From: Tritrichomonas foetus
Lineage: Eukaryota; Parabasalia; Tritrichomonadida; Tritrichomonadidae
Length of the DNA stretch: 45,017 bases
Assembly: GCA_001839685.1 (NCBI GenBank)
Contig: MLAK01001093.1
Coordinates: 110,106-155,122 of the forward strand
Direction of reading: 5' to 3'
Below the pieces are notes generated by a model. It ran no database searches. It was not told where the DNA came from and saw only the letters and a list, made by a program, of their open reading frames with translations. Shown here one piece after another: positions 20,597 to 31,162 of this stretch; positions within the stretch are counted from its first letter, which is position 1, and every line of letters begins with the position of its first letter. The position numbers and the translations under genes were made by a program.

Positions 20597-20682
20597 AAAA
20601 GTTTGTTATTACAATTCAATAATCTCTGAGATAACTCCAATACGAAATGTTTCAAATTTTTTTTGCATACATATTGATTCTA

Positions 20683-20799
20683 AAATATACCTCTGCATTA
20701 GGACCAAACCTGAAAGAGATCACTACCAAGTTTTATCAATTCGTAAGTTGAATTGTGATTTTCTGACTTAACCTTTGGTCGTAATGCAGAGGTATATTT
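20683..20799. repeat. 117-bp inverted repeat (foldback unit)
   Basis: Arms at 20683-20708 and 20774-20799 are reverse complements at 25 of 26 positions, separated by 65 nt. The right arm contains TTTGGTCGTAATGCAG. A close version of this core (TTTGGTCGTACTGCAG) recurs at 44351-44366, so this is a dispersed sequence, probably ends of a small non-autonomous element. It lies between the 5' end of the orphan gene and the 3' end of EF-1alpha. No clear target-site duplication was found. Confidence 0.8.
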
Positions 20800-21082
20800 G
20801 AAAAGAAACCGAAAATATAAATAGTTTATAAACTCAATAGCAACTTTTCCAAATTAGCATTCTTAATTTTTTATGATTCTACAATCAGATAATAGTAATT
20901 CCGTTGGAATGAGGTACTTCAAAAAGGTTCTTTAAAGGAATGAATTATCAATTAAACCAACCAAATCTAGAAACTTCGAGGTAAAAGCTGAACGATTTGA
21001 AAAGATTCAAATAAATATTCAAGAGAAATCAAAAATTGAAAATAAATAGAAATTGTTAAGATTAGGGGTATAGTAGTAATAT

Positions 21083-22402
21083 TTACTTCTTCTTCTTTTC
21101 TTCAACCTTCTTCTTTTCGACTGAACGGATGACGCCGACAGCGACTGTCTGCTTCATATCACGAACAGCGAAACGTCCGAGGGCTGCGTATTCTTGGAAG
21201 GTTTCGACAACGAGTGGCTTGGATGGTTCGACGACGACGACGGCGGCATCATCCTTTTGGATCCATTCTGGTGTTTCTGTAACCTTCTTACCGTGACGAC
21301 GGTCGATACGTTGGATGAGTTTGGCGAACTTGCAGGCGATGTGGGCTGTGTGGCAGTCGAAAACTGGTTGGTAACCAGCGTGGATCTTACCTGGGTGGTT
21401 GGAGATGATCATTTGAGCTGTGAAGTTGATGCATTCGACTGGTGGGTCGCGGGCTTGTTCTCCGAGAACGTGACCACGTTTGATGTCGGAAACTGGGATC
21501 TTAACGTTGAAACCGACGTTATCACCTGGAAGGGCTTCTGGGAGTTGTGTGTGGTGCATTTCNATGGACTTAACATCGGTGTTGATGCCTGATGGGGCGA
21601 AAACGACTTGTTGTCCTGGCTTCATGATACCAGATTCGACACGTCCGACTGGAACTGTACCGATACCTGAGATCTTGTAGACATCTTGGATTGGAAGACG
21701 AAGTGGCCTGTCGAATGGGCGCTTTGGTGGTTGGAGTGTATCGAGTGTTTCGAGGAGTGTGCCACCANTNNACCATCCGAGGTTGGCGGATTTCTCTGTC
21801 ATGTTNTCACCCTTGAATCCGGAGATTGGGACGAACTTGTATTGTTCTGGCTTGAAACCGATGTTTGTAAGAACGCGTGTCATTTCGCCCTTGATTTCGT
21901 TGAAACGTTCTTGGCTGTAGTTAACTGTTGAGTCATCGACCTTGTTGATGGCGATGATGATTTGCTTGATACCGAGGGTGAAAGCAAGAAGAGCGTGTTC
22001 ACGGGTTTGACCTTGTTCGGCGATACCAGCTTCGAAACCACCGCGTGTTGAATCGATAACGAGGACAGCAGCATCAGCTTGGGATGTACCTGTGATCATG
22101 TTCTTGATGAAGTCTCTGTGTCCTGGGGCATCGATGATNGTGAAGAAGTATTTTGGTGATTCGAACTTCCAGAGGGAGATATCGATTGTGATACCACGTT
22201 CACGTTCGGCCTTGAGGGAATCCATAACGAAGGCGTATTTGAAGGATCCTTTACCGAGTTGTTCGGCTTCCTTTTCGATTTGAGCGATCTTACGCTTGTC
22301 GATACCACCGCACTTGTAGATAAGGTGTCCTGTGGTTGTGGATTTACCAGCATCGACGTGTCCGATAACGACAATGTTTATGTGTTCCTTCTCTTTACCC
22401 AT
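21083..22402 (-). CDS. TEF1: translation elongation factor 1-alpha
   Basis: eEF1A, the GTPase that delivers aminoacyl-tRNA to the ribosome A site. The 439-aa product begins [20 protein letters not shown]. It shows the G-domain motifs [17 protein letters not shown] and NKVD, the eEF1A segment [11 protein letters not shown], and a Lys/Glu tail. Six undetermined bases (21563, 21768, 21770, 21771, 21806, 22139) fall in the gene. Those at 21563, 21806 and 22139 sit at third codon positions, which suggests unresolved differences between gene copies or alleles rather than damage. The frame is unbroken. The stop is followed by A (TAAA). GC content is far higher than in the neighbours, as expected for a highly expressed gene. 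Confidence 0.98.
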   Translation of the reverse strand: MGKEKEHINIVVIGHVDAGKSTTTGHLIYKCGGIDKRKIAQIEKEAEQLGKGSFKYAFVMDSLKAERERGITIDISLWKFESPKYFFXIIDAPGHRDFIKNMITGTSQADAAVLVIDSTRGGFEAGIAEQGQTREHALLAFTLGIKQIIIAINKVDDSTVNYSQERFNEIKGEMTRVLTNIGFKPEQYKFVPISGFKGXNMTEKSANLGWXXGGTLLETLDTLQPPKRPFDRPLRLPIQDVYKISGIGTVPVGRVESGIMKPGQQVVFAPSGINTDVKSXEMHHTQLPEALPGDNVGFNVKIPVSDIKRGHVLGEQARDPPVECINFTAQMIISNHPGKIHAGYQPVFDCHTAHIACKFAKLIQRIDRRHGKKVTETPEWIQKDDAAVVVVEPSKPLVVETFQEYAALGRFAVRDMKQTVAVGVIRSVEKKKVEEKKKK

Positions 22403-22411
22403 GAGAATTAA

Positions 22412-22417
22412 AAGTGA
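22412..22417 (-). promoter_or_regulatory. Initiator TCACTT of EF-1alpha
   Basis: TCACTT on the minus strand, 9 nt before the EF-1alpha ATG. It is a consensus trichomonad Initiator at the usual distance. Confidence 0.7.
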
Positions 22418-24299
22418 TGTGATTTCTTGGAGAGGAATAATTTGCGAGTTTTTTCATTCAATTTTATTTTTCAATAGGCTATCGAACCATGGCCATTCTT
22501 ATCATCCACTTTTTCATACAGATATTTGCATTTTTCCTCAATTAATTCTGAAAAGAGTATTGAATGGAATTTAATGAGCAACTTGAAAGTTTGGTAATTG
22601 AATAAGAACTTTGCCTATAGAATTTTGAGGGGCTAGTCACTTCAGAAGATTTTAATTTGAATGCTCATCCGACCATGGCCATACATCTTTTTCTTTCTTG
22701 ATATTCATTGGTTTTCTGCTTGGAGAGCGAAGTAGAATTGGATTTAGTACTATTAATTCACTAATAAAGAAGAAGGTTAAATTTCAATCATTAATCGTAA
22801 AGTATAGAAAAATAAAAATCCAATTCTTTCTTCATGCATTGTAAGGAATGGTCATGTGTTGGGCTATATGATCCTGTAGAAAAAAATAAGTAAAATTCAA
22901 TTTCATCAGAAGATTGTTTTCCTTCAGGTTTCTTTCAGTCAATGAATATTTTCATAATCATCGTTTTATTTGCAAAGTGACGAGTTAAAAAACGTATGTT
23001 ACTTTGGGGAAAACGTGTTTGTTGGTAAAAATCGATATTTTTTAAAAAATTCTCCATACTTTTTCAGATTTATAAAAGGTTTTGGAATCGCCTAAATGTT
23101 TAATAAAAATTGTGAGAATCATGAATATAATCCAATTCAAATAAAATGCTTACGAATTACTCCTAATTTATCGATAATTTTTTTTTGGAATTGGATTCGC
23201 CAACGCTCTTTGATAAACTTATCAAAAGTTGCTCACTAATTAATCACTCAAGAAAACTAGTTCCTTTCAATTTATTGTCATTCATGGATCTCATGATTCG
23301 ATATTACCATTGGTAATCATGGAAATCTTTACCTCAAATGAAAACCAATTTTTCTTCGAATTTGTGAGTTAATAGACTTCATACACTATTACAAATTGTG
23401 ACATTTCGTCGATAAAAATTGTTTTTCTGTTACGAGAAATTAACGATAGAATGAATTGTGATATGAAAACCGTTAATAAGATCTTTTTCGATTTGGAATT
23501 TCCTATTATCGCTCGAATCATTTAGCATGTTTAATATATAATAAGAGATGCTTTAACATTCCCAGTAATAAAAGACTGGACTAAATTAATCCTACTATCA
23601 ATCGGAACAAATTCCTCAACCATGTTTTTTCAGATAAGAAAATTCGAAAGCATTTTCAAATTTTGAAAGAGTATCACAAAAAAAGTTCTTAAATTTTCAT
23701 TATTCCCCATAAATTGATTTATCAGAAAAAGTTTGATCATTATGAATTATTAATAACGGAATTATCTTTTTCAAATATTCACCTCAGAAAATTGAATAGA
23801 TATCAGAAAGGCTTCAAGATAATAACAATTTTTTTATCAGTAATTAATCACATTCTCAAAAGACAAAACTATCTTATCAAATGCATGCCGATGATCAATC
23901 CTCTGTTGTGTCATCATCACGATCAAGGCAATACGAAATATAATCGTCGGAAATGTTTACAACCAATAACAAATTCAAAGTCACAACAGATTTTACACAC
24001 GATGACCTAACTCTGACAATACTATTTCTAAAGTTTTCACTTGATATCGGTCGATTTGACATAAAATTTTAATGAATAAATAACATTCGGCTTTTTATTT
24101 TTCCACTTTTTTTTTTTTTTTTTTGTTGTTGTTGTTGGAATCATGTGGATATCTAATTATTGATGATACCAAGCATGATTCGATTACCAAAATTCTTGTT
24201 TCAATCTTATAATATATAGAAATATTTATTTCAGAAGATGTATCCTACTTCATTAGTCTTTTATTCAATTAAATTATATGACTCGTTATTTTCTTGATA
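22418..24299. other. large intergenic region
   Basis: About 1.9 kb, AT-rich. Apart from the CCATGGCCAT pair nothing stands out. A 98-codon frame at 23714-24010 has no recognisable domain; it might be a worn N-terminal part of the cyclase relic downstream, but I cannot show that. Confidence 0.45.
22487..22496. promoter_or_regulatory. CCATGGCCAT motif, first copy
   Basis: CCATGGCCAT, which contains the palindromes CCATGG and ATGGCCAT, recurs exactly at 22673-22682. Both lie upstream of EF-1alpha (about 85 and 270 nt from its ATG) and stand out in AT-rich DNA. A regulatory role is a guess. Confidence 0.2.
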
Positions 24300-26870
24300 C
24301 ATATTATGTCTCTTTACAAGCAAAAATCATGTATTCGTTTCTGAGATTTATGTGTTTTTGTGGTAGTATCACGAGTCCTGATGCCAATTTTGATAACTTA
24401 TTTTCTCACTTATTTTCAAGGTCAATTTATCTACTTATATTTTTCAACTGATCTATCAGGAAATATCATATTATTACTGATAGTTATTCATATCGTATAC
24501 ATTTTCATTTCTTGTTGTGCGAATAATGCTACTCCAATTATTAGGAATTATGATATTACGCAGCCTTGGTTTTCTCATTCGAAGTGTGACTTGAAATTGA
24601 ATATCATTTTATTAATTTTAGTTTTCATTCACACATTCATCGAATTTTTAGCAACTAATATCGCTTCAATTATCTTTGCAAATATGTCTACAATCCTTGG
24701 CATTTTCTTAGCAGTTGATTTAAAGATAATTAACCATATATTCATCATCAATCCAATTCAGTTATTTTTGCTGCATCTGTCAGCACACAATTCTACTCTA
24801 CGCCAATTATTGCCTATGATGCACCAGAAGCTCTTCTCTACTATTTCATCGTGCTAGTTTTCATAATTATTATTTCAGTATTTATTAGCCGCTTCGTCAT
24901 CAACATTAGGCTTCAAAAAATCATAGAAAGGTATGGTATATACTCAGAAGTAAAACAAAAAAAAAACAATGATGATTTACTTTTAGCTTAGTTGAATCAC
25001 CATGATCAATCTTTGGACTTTAATTTAATAAATATCCAAAATGACAAAGAACTTTCTTTATTAACTCGTGTTGGTTATTTATTTAATGTGAATGAAATCT
25101 TCAATACTTCATTTATTACATTTGGTTTAGAATTCACTGGAAAGCATGATTTCATTATATCGGTAATTCAAGTTGCACTCTCAGTTCAAACAGATGTAAT
25201 GTTATTGACAACTTTATATCAAGTTACCTTGAATAAGGTGAAAGGTCCTATTAATTTTCCCTCATTTATCGAACTATTCAATATTCTTCGTCAAGAAAAG
25301 CTGACCCAAGTGAATCAACCTTTGCTAATAGCAGTTTCTTTATGTAAAAGATCCAATCGATCATTGAAGCATTAAATTTCAGATTTCTGGGGAGCTGTTT
25401 TAAAACAAAAAAACAGATACACTGTTACTCTTACTTCACAAAATATCTGACTAAACTTGGAAAACAGAACTTTTGTATCAAATATTAACGAGAAACTATC
25501 CAAATTCACCAAACGTTTATCGTGAAGTTGTTATTTTTCATCACGAATCTATTGGAAAGCATCAGCATACAGTTTATTATTAAAATTTAGCAGATTGCTC
25601 GAAAGCACACCAAAACAAAACCAGAAGCAGATCAGATAGTGATGTATCTACAACAATAGGAACTGAGGATAATGTTGATCATGAATTTATGGATAACCTT
25701 TTGTTGCTGCCCAAGAATTATTAATGTCACTTCCTTATCCGCAATTTGAATAATTAAATGGTAATCAGGCTTCATTAATCCATGAACAGCTGTTTATTCA
25801 TCTGTTCAAAGATTCTGATATGGATTTTGTCGCTCTAAATTCGAAATGTGGAATGTTGATTCTAAATAAAAGTCTAGCAATTGAGGAAATCAATGGAACC
25901 ACTTGTCAAAAATTTACATCAAAAAAAGAAGAAATTCTGGGAAATTAATTTTATTTCATTCCTACAAAACGTTTTAATTGATAAAGATAAAAATTATATT
26001 ATTCACAATTTATCTATAGAAATCAAGAAAATGCAAGATGGAACATCTAATAAAATCAAGCATCTAATGGCCTCAACAATTCTTGGAACCAATTCTCATC
26101 TCATGTATATTTCATTAACAATTGAAGGTCTCAAAGATGATGGTAGAGATGATATTACTAATCTAGTTAAATCCTTTTCTGTTATTATAATAGATCAAAC
26201 CACTGAACACTTCCAAGAAGAACTTGCTGAGTCTGAAAAAACCCAAAGAGAACAGTTAATTTCTTCTTTTATTCCTCCATCAATTGCTAAAAGACAAAAA
26301 GACTGAGAAACTTAAATTTCTTTCGAAGTTCAAGCAATAGTTTTATTCACATCTGTTTGTAATTGAAATGATGTTATTCGACACATGAGTGTAGCTGAAG
26401 TTGTTTCATTCTTGAATACACTTTTTTATGTTTGCGATGAAACCCTTCAAAACTAACCAGCAATTACAAAAATTAAGACATATTTACATGATTTATGGTA
26501 GACCACCATGGACTTTGCTTTTGATATGTTAAATATTATGAAAAAGCTAAATGAAGAAGGAAATAGTGAATTTGAGATTACAATTGGAATGAATACTAGT
26601 GGACCAATTAACTGTGGGATTTTGGGTCACACAAGACCAGTTTTTGATATCATTGGAGATTCAGTGAACGTTGCTTCTAGAATGATTTGTAGTGGATTCA
26701 TTCAAATCTCGGCCACGACATTCAGCAGTATGAAATTCATGAATTATTATATTAAAGAGTATGGAGAAATTCAAATCAAAGGAAAATGTCAGAAGAAAAC
26801 ATTTCTTGTTGGTACTGAGACTTTTATTATGGGCCACAGGAAGCAAATATCGAATAATATGCTAGTTTAA
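24300..26870 (+). pseudogene. decayed transmembrane class III nucleotidyl cyclase
   Basis: Pieces of one protein lie in order but in different frames. First come several membrane helices (24360-24857), with the frame lost near 24790; the reading resumes as APEALLYYFIVLVFIIIISV. A TAG interrupts it at 24988, followed by a soluble helical region (24991-25375), then RNYPNSPNVYREVVIF near 25500. Next is the signal-helix-like end QREQLISSFIPPSIAKR (to 26306). Last is the cyclase domain with IGDSVNVASRM and stops at 26364, 26454 and 26499. The first metal-binding Asp position reads LFTSVCN, where active enzymes have a FAD or FTD-type motif. Trichomonads have large families of such adenylyl/guanylyl cyclases. 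This copy cannot make an intact enzyme. The left limit is uncertain. Confidence 0.85.
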
Positions 26871-27228
26871 AGTCCAAGTAGTCAAGAACATTTTTAAATT
26901 AAGTTATTGTATTGTAAATAATATGATAGAAATTATCCCTTTGAGCATAGATTTATTTTTTTTTAAATAATTGTGAAATTCATGCATAATAAGGAAGAAA
27001 GCATAATTTTAGGGTTAATTTGTTGATATACTTTTATATAGCATATACTGATAATATTCAAGGTTAAATTTGACTAAAAGAATAAAAATAAAGTTTCAAA
27101 TGTCAAACTGTTGATATAAATTATTTTCTATTGTTTAGAGAATTAACTACACTAACATAAATAAGCTTCTTGGTCATTCCAAGTTAGTATGATGAAAAAT
27201 CTTCGAAAAATTAAATAAAACTACAGTT
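26871..27228. other. spacer after the cyclase relic
   Basis: AT-rich, nothing recognised. Confidence 0.45.
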
Positions 27229-27867
27229 TTACTTAGTTGTTATTTTCTTTCCAAGCTCATAAGCTTTTTGAAGTTCAAGAGGAAAAGTTTCCTCTCTCCA
27301 CTTCTTTTTATGTTCAACATCATAAGCAGGCATGTAGACTTTTGAATAATCATTCACTTCCATTGTATCTGGAACATACATCATTTCGCATGAACCATAA
27401 CAACCAGCAATATATTCTGCTGTTTTCTTCCAGGTAGCTTCATAGTTCAGCTCTTTTACTTCTTCTGGTGCAGCACCGCAGTTGAAAATAATAGCGGTTT
27501 TGATTTTTCTACCAAAAACAGAAGATAAATCTTTATATGTTAAATTAGAATACATTGCTCTCTCAATAAATGTGTGGAATAATGAGCTCATTTGATGATA
27601 ATACGTAGGTGAACCAAATATTAAAGCATCTGCTTTTTTAATTTTCTCGAGAACAGGAGAAAGATCATCTTTCATATAACATTTCCCTGCACTTTCTGGA
27701 GTCTTTTTACATGCATGGCAGCTTACACAACCTTTGAAGTTAAGTTTTCCGAGATCGACGAATTCTGTCTTGAGTCCGTTTGAGGCGGCTCCTTCGAGGG
27801 CCTTTTTGACAAGTTTTGCAGTGCTCCAATTGGATCGTGGGCTACCATTAATTCCGAGTACAGTCAT
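27229..27867 (-). CDS. NADPH-dependent FMN reductase / iron-sulfur flavoprotein-like
   Basis: A 212-aa flavodoxin-fold protein starting MTVLGINGSPRSNWSTAKLV; GSPRSNWST (8-16) is the FMN phosphate-binding loop. GSPTYYHQMSSLFHTFIER is the second typical FMN block. A cysteine cluster C47-x2-C50-x2-C53-x9-C63 follows the second strand. In related prokaryotic proteins the same position carries an Fe-S cluster (ISF) or redox cysteines. It would transfer electrons from NAD(P)H to flavins, quinones, nitro compounds or oxygen, useful in an oxygen-sensitive anaerobe. The closest relatives are expected in anaerobic bacteria or archaea, so lateral transfer is likely. The open frame extends to 28005, but Initiator motifs at 27888-27898 and the family start support ATG 27867. 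Confidence 0.9.
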   Translation of the reverse strand: MTVLGINGSPRSNWSTAKLVKKALEGAASNGLKTEFVDLGKLNFKGCVSCHACKKTPESAGKCYMKDDLSPVLEKIKKADALIFGSPTYYHQMSSLFHTFIERAMYSNLTYKDLSSVFGRKIKTAIIFNCGAAPEEVKELNYEATWKKTAEYIAGCYGSCEMMYVPDTMEVNDYSKVYMPAYDVEHKKKWREETFPLELQKAYELGKKITTK

Positions 27868-27887
27868 TTTGGAGAAATCTATAAAAT

Positions 27888-27898
27888 AAATGAAGTGA
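27888..27898 (-). promoter_or_regulatory. double Initiator TCACTTCATTT of the flavin reductase
   Basis: Overlapping TCACTT and TCATTT on the minus strand, 20 nt before the ATG at 27867. Both fit the trichomonad Initiator. They define the start and exclude the upstream extension of the frame. Confidence 0.55.
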
Positions 27899-28489
27899 TG
27901 AATTTGAATGGATTTGAGATATATTTTGAGAGGGATGTAAACAATTTTGAATATGAGATGATGTGAAGCGATAAAAATATATTGAATAAAGCCACAAATT
28001 GACATACAAAAAAAAAAGGCTTTTTGCGCATGACATAGTAGTTATTAGATAACTTTCTTAATATATGAACGTTGCTATTTATATTTTTAATGTAAAATAC
28101 TAGAATATCAATAAATATCGAACAAATAATCAAGATATAATTAATCGAAATTGAAATTGCTAATTATATTCAAAAATTATCGTAGATATCAGTAAAATCA
28201 GGTTTAAAAGTGTCATGTACGTTTCCCTGGAGTAGCAGAATGTGTTGTAATCTGTATACCCAATAGTATCCTATAAAATCAATCATCAATGATTAAAATA
28301 TCACTTCCACATGATTCGATGACAAGCTAATTCACAATATTCATAAACGAATAACCACCGATAACTTTTTATGACGAAATAACCCCAAATTTCTCATGAC
28401 TTTTTCTATGTTTAAATAACCCACTTTTGTTAATTTATGACCATATAACTATTGAAAGCATTTTTATGAAATGAATCAAAGGATAATTG
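27899..28489. other. divergent intergenic region
   Basis: About 590 bp between the flavin reductase and the TTL-like gene. Open frames here (27879-28133 and similar) are shadows. No RNA gene was seen. Confidence 0.45.
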
Positions 28490-29743
28490 ATGAAAAAATT
28501 AGTTGTCGATGTCGTTGAAAACGTTTTCCCATCAGTCTTCCTCGCAATGGACGAAATCGATGCACAAATTCTCCCCGGAAGCGATACCGCAATTTTAGTC
28601 TGGCGAGATTCAATCCATACGCGCGAGTTTTTCCACAATTTAAAACCATGGCAAACCGTAAACAGAATACCAATGATCGAAACTCTCTGTCACAAAGCAT
28701 TTTTCATCCACGGAATTCAGCGTCTACAAAAGTTTTTTCCAGAAACGTATCATTTCATTCCTCAGTCCTACATTTTGCCTATCCTTGATTCGTATTTTGC
28801 AGCCGAAATAAAAAGAACGAAAAAAACGTATATCGTGAAACCTGACAGCGGCTCTTTTGGAAGAGGCATCGAAATTATCAATCCAGGCGATGAGTACAAA
28901 ACACCAAAATTTCTTGCAATCGCGCAAGAATACATAGAATCTTATCTTATTGACAATACAAAATTTGACCTTAGAGTGTATGTTTTGTTATCATCAATCG
29001 ATCCACTCGAAATTTTCGTTTACAGAGACGGGGTTGCTCGCTTTTGCTCGGCAAAGTCCGGGACTGATTCAAAATTCAGTAAACTGACAAACGTCGAACT
29101 GAATAAAAAAAATCCTGATGTTGAAATCAGCCAAATATCAAAGCTAATCTCCGATGTCTTCTCTACAATGAAAAGCAAAGGGATAGATGTCGATGAAATC
29201 TGGTCAAAAATCGACGAAGCTGTAGTTTTGTGCATCATATCATGTTATGGTGATATTTTGAAAGCTGTTCAACAGTCATGCCCAAAAATATCCGTATATT
29301 CAAGATGCTTCCAACTCTTAGGTTTTGACGTCTTACTTGACCAAAATTTGAAACCATGGGTGTTAGAGGTCAATTATCGACCTTCGTTGATGTTCTATCG
29401 TCCACAAGAAAGAAGGATGAAAGTGAAAATGTTAAGTGAACTGATACGGATTGCTTGTCCACTATCTTCTTTGCAAGGTGCGTTTTTGGCACGAAAAAAA
29501 GAATGGTACGGTCTATCGTTCATGTCACTTATCAGCAACGAACCTGGAATTATTGAAGCAATTGCAAGATCGAAGGCAAAAGCTGTAGAAAACTCGAAAT
29601 TTGTGAAGGTTTATCCAACAAATAATCCACACCAGCGGAAATGGAATGAAGTGATGAAGAAACAGATGGAATTGCCGCCCGAAAACATTTTTCAGCTAAG
29701 CAAACCGCTGATGGAGGCAATGTGCGGGCAAAATCCACCTTAA
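28490..29743 (+). CDS. tubulin-tyrosine-ligase-like (TTL/TTLL) protein
   Basis: A 417-aa ATP-grasp enzyme. The ATG at 28490 is used because the longer frame opens with TTG. Visible TTL blocks are YIVKPDSGSFGRGIEI (about 125-140, ATP-binding lysine and Gly-rich loop), IAQEYIESYLIDNTKFDLRVYVL (hinge and the conserved K-F-D-L-R) and a C-terminal LLGFDVLLDQNLKPWVLEVN. The last is the metal-binding D/E-x-N signature followed by YRPSL, where most members have x-S-P-S. TTLL enzymes add tyrosine, glutamate or glycine to tubulin tails, in cytosol, axonemes or basal bodies. Trichomonads have flagella and a complex microtubular skeleton, so this fits. Which amino acid is added cannot be told. Confidence 0.92.
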   Translation: MKKLVVDVVENVFPSVFLAMDEIDAQILPGSDTAILVWRDSIHTREFFHNLKPWQTVNRIPMIETLCHKAFFIHGIQRLQKFFPETYHFIPQSYILPILDSYFAAEIKRTKKTYIVKPDSGSFGRGIEIINPGDEYKTPKFLAIAQEYIESYLIDNTKFDLRVYVLLSSIDPLEIFVYRDGVARFCSAKSGTDSKFSKLTNVELNKKNPDVEISQISKLISDVFSTMKSKGIDVDEIWSKIDEAVVLCIISCYGDILKAVQQSCPKISVYSRCFQLLGFDVLLDQNLKPWVLEVNYRPSLMFYRPQERRMKVKMLSELIRIACPLSSLQGAFLARKKEWYGLSFMSLISNEPGIIEAIARSKAKAVENSKFVKVYPTNNPHQRKWNEVMKKQMELPPENIFQLSKPLMEAMCGQNPP

Positions 29744-30193
29744 TGCGTTTTTTGATTTTTTCATTTTTTAGTGTTATTAAAAGTTTTGTTTCATGCGGAA
29801 CCGATTCTTTCTTTTTCCTTCTTCATCATTTGGATCAAATAATTGCCTAATAGGATTGAGTGAAAGGTTAGCTTTTGTGTTTGATTCAAAAAAATTATTT
29901 TATTGCAATATTTTGCATCTTTATTTGTTGTGTGCTTAATATTGAAACCATATATTTGAGCATCATTCATTTAACACATTGAACCCAAAAATTAATTATT
30001 CCAGTGATCAGGAAAATGACAAATTCTTTTGGTGTGATCACATCAAGGTATTGAAAGATAACTTCTGAATAATTTACAGAAAAAGTATTCATTTCAAAAA
30101 TTTCACAAAATTGAGTGCAAAATTGACATTTTTAGACATCGGTTATTCAAAAACTGGAAGGAGATATTATAAAAACATAAACAAACTTCGAAA
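29744..30193. other. intergenic, nothing recognised
   Basis: About 450 bp of AT-rich DNA between the TTL-like and CK1 genes. No Initiator match was found next to the ATG at 30194. Confidence 0.45.
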
Positions 30194-31162
30194 ATGGATC
30201 CAACTTTTTTTGAAGGCTATACTATCAAACATAAGTTAGGATCAGGCGGATATGGTGATATATTTTCCGTCAAATCACGAAACGAAAAAAAACTTTACGC
30301 ATTAAAAACCGAACATCTAGATTCTCCAAATCGAGTAATGAAGAACGAAATTCGAATGCTTAAACAACTTCCAGATTTGCCAATTTTCCCGAAGATTATC
30401 AAAAGCGGGAAAACGTCAGGACTCAATTATTTCGTTATGCCTTTGTATGGTCCATCTTTGTCAATAATTAGGCATAACTTGGAAGGCGGATCATTTTCTT
30501 TACCAACATTACTATACGTTGCCAAAGAAACGTTTACGATAATAGAAATTTTACATCAGCAAGGAATCGTCCATTGTGACGTGAAACCAAGCAACTTTTT
30601 ATTGAACCAAGTGGAGTATGGCGGTTTAGTATTAATTGATTTTGGGCTGAGTTCGAAATTTATCGATTCGAATCATAATCACATCACCAACCAAAACAGT
30701 AACGGCTTTAGAGGGACCATGAAATATGCTTCAATTAATGTCCATAAAATGATTGAACCAACAAGGCGTGATGACATCATTTCATGGTTTTATTCAATCA
30801 TTGAACTTTTTAAGGGAAAACTGCCATGGAAAGATGTTCAAGACTCAAACTTATCAATGTCATGTAAAGCATCAATATCTATCGAGAAATTGTGCTCTGG
30901 GTTACCAAGACAGATGAAAATCATTTGGGAAAAAATCAAAGATTTGGAATTTGATGAAGAACCTGACTACAATGGAATAAGAATCGAGTTGGATGAAGCA
31001 ATAAGTGAAAATGGAATTAATTTACCATTTGAACTTGATTGGGAGAGTCACAATCAGATCATAAAGCAACTTTCGCCTCATCCTGAGCTGTTTGATAAAG
31101 AATGTTATCAGAATTATATGTCAAAAGAATCTAACAAGAAAAAAAGCTGTTTTATTTATTGA
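30194..31162 (+). CDS. divergent CK1-family kinase with possible CaaX end
   Basis: A 322-aa protein. ATP loop LGSGGYGDIF (15-24), K38 in ALK, catalytic loop HCDVKPSNF (127-135), and DFG from D149. The downstream block LPWKDVQD, SIEKLCSGLPRQM and EEPDYNGIRIELDEAI follows the CK1 pattern but is more divergent than the CK1 at 12811. The protein ends KKKSCFIY: a lysine run followed by C-x-x-x in the last four residues. This is compatible with CaaX prenylation and membrane attachment, as yeast Yck1/Yck2 are lipid-anchored CK1s by a different C-terminal Cys signal. Y in the last position is not typical for farnesyl- or geranylgeranyltransferases, so the anchor is tentative. Kinase residues are complete. 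Confidence 0.92.
   Translation: MDPTFFEGYTIKHKLGSGGYGDIFSVKSRNEKKLYALKTEHLDSPNRVMKNEIRMLKQLPDLPIFPKIIKSGKTSGLNYFVMPLYGPSLSIIRHNLEGGSFSLPTLLYVAKETFTIIEILHQQGIVHCDVKPSNFLLNQVEYGGLVLIDFGLSSKFIDSNHNHITNQNSNGFRGTMKYASINVHKMIEPTRRDDIISWFYSIIELFKGKLPWKDVQDSNLSMSCKASISIEKLCSGLPRQMKIIWEKIKDLEFDEEPDYNGIRIELDEAISENGINLPFELDWESHNQIIKQLSPHPELFDKECYQNYMSKESNKKKSCFIY

Noticed and set aside
21194..22074. Several long frames overlapping EF-1alpha
   Set aside because: Shadows caused by the strongly biased codon use of EF-1alpha.
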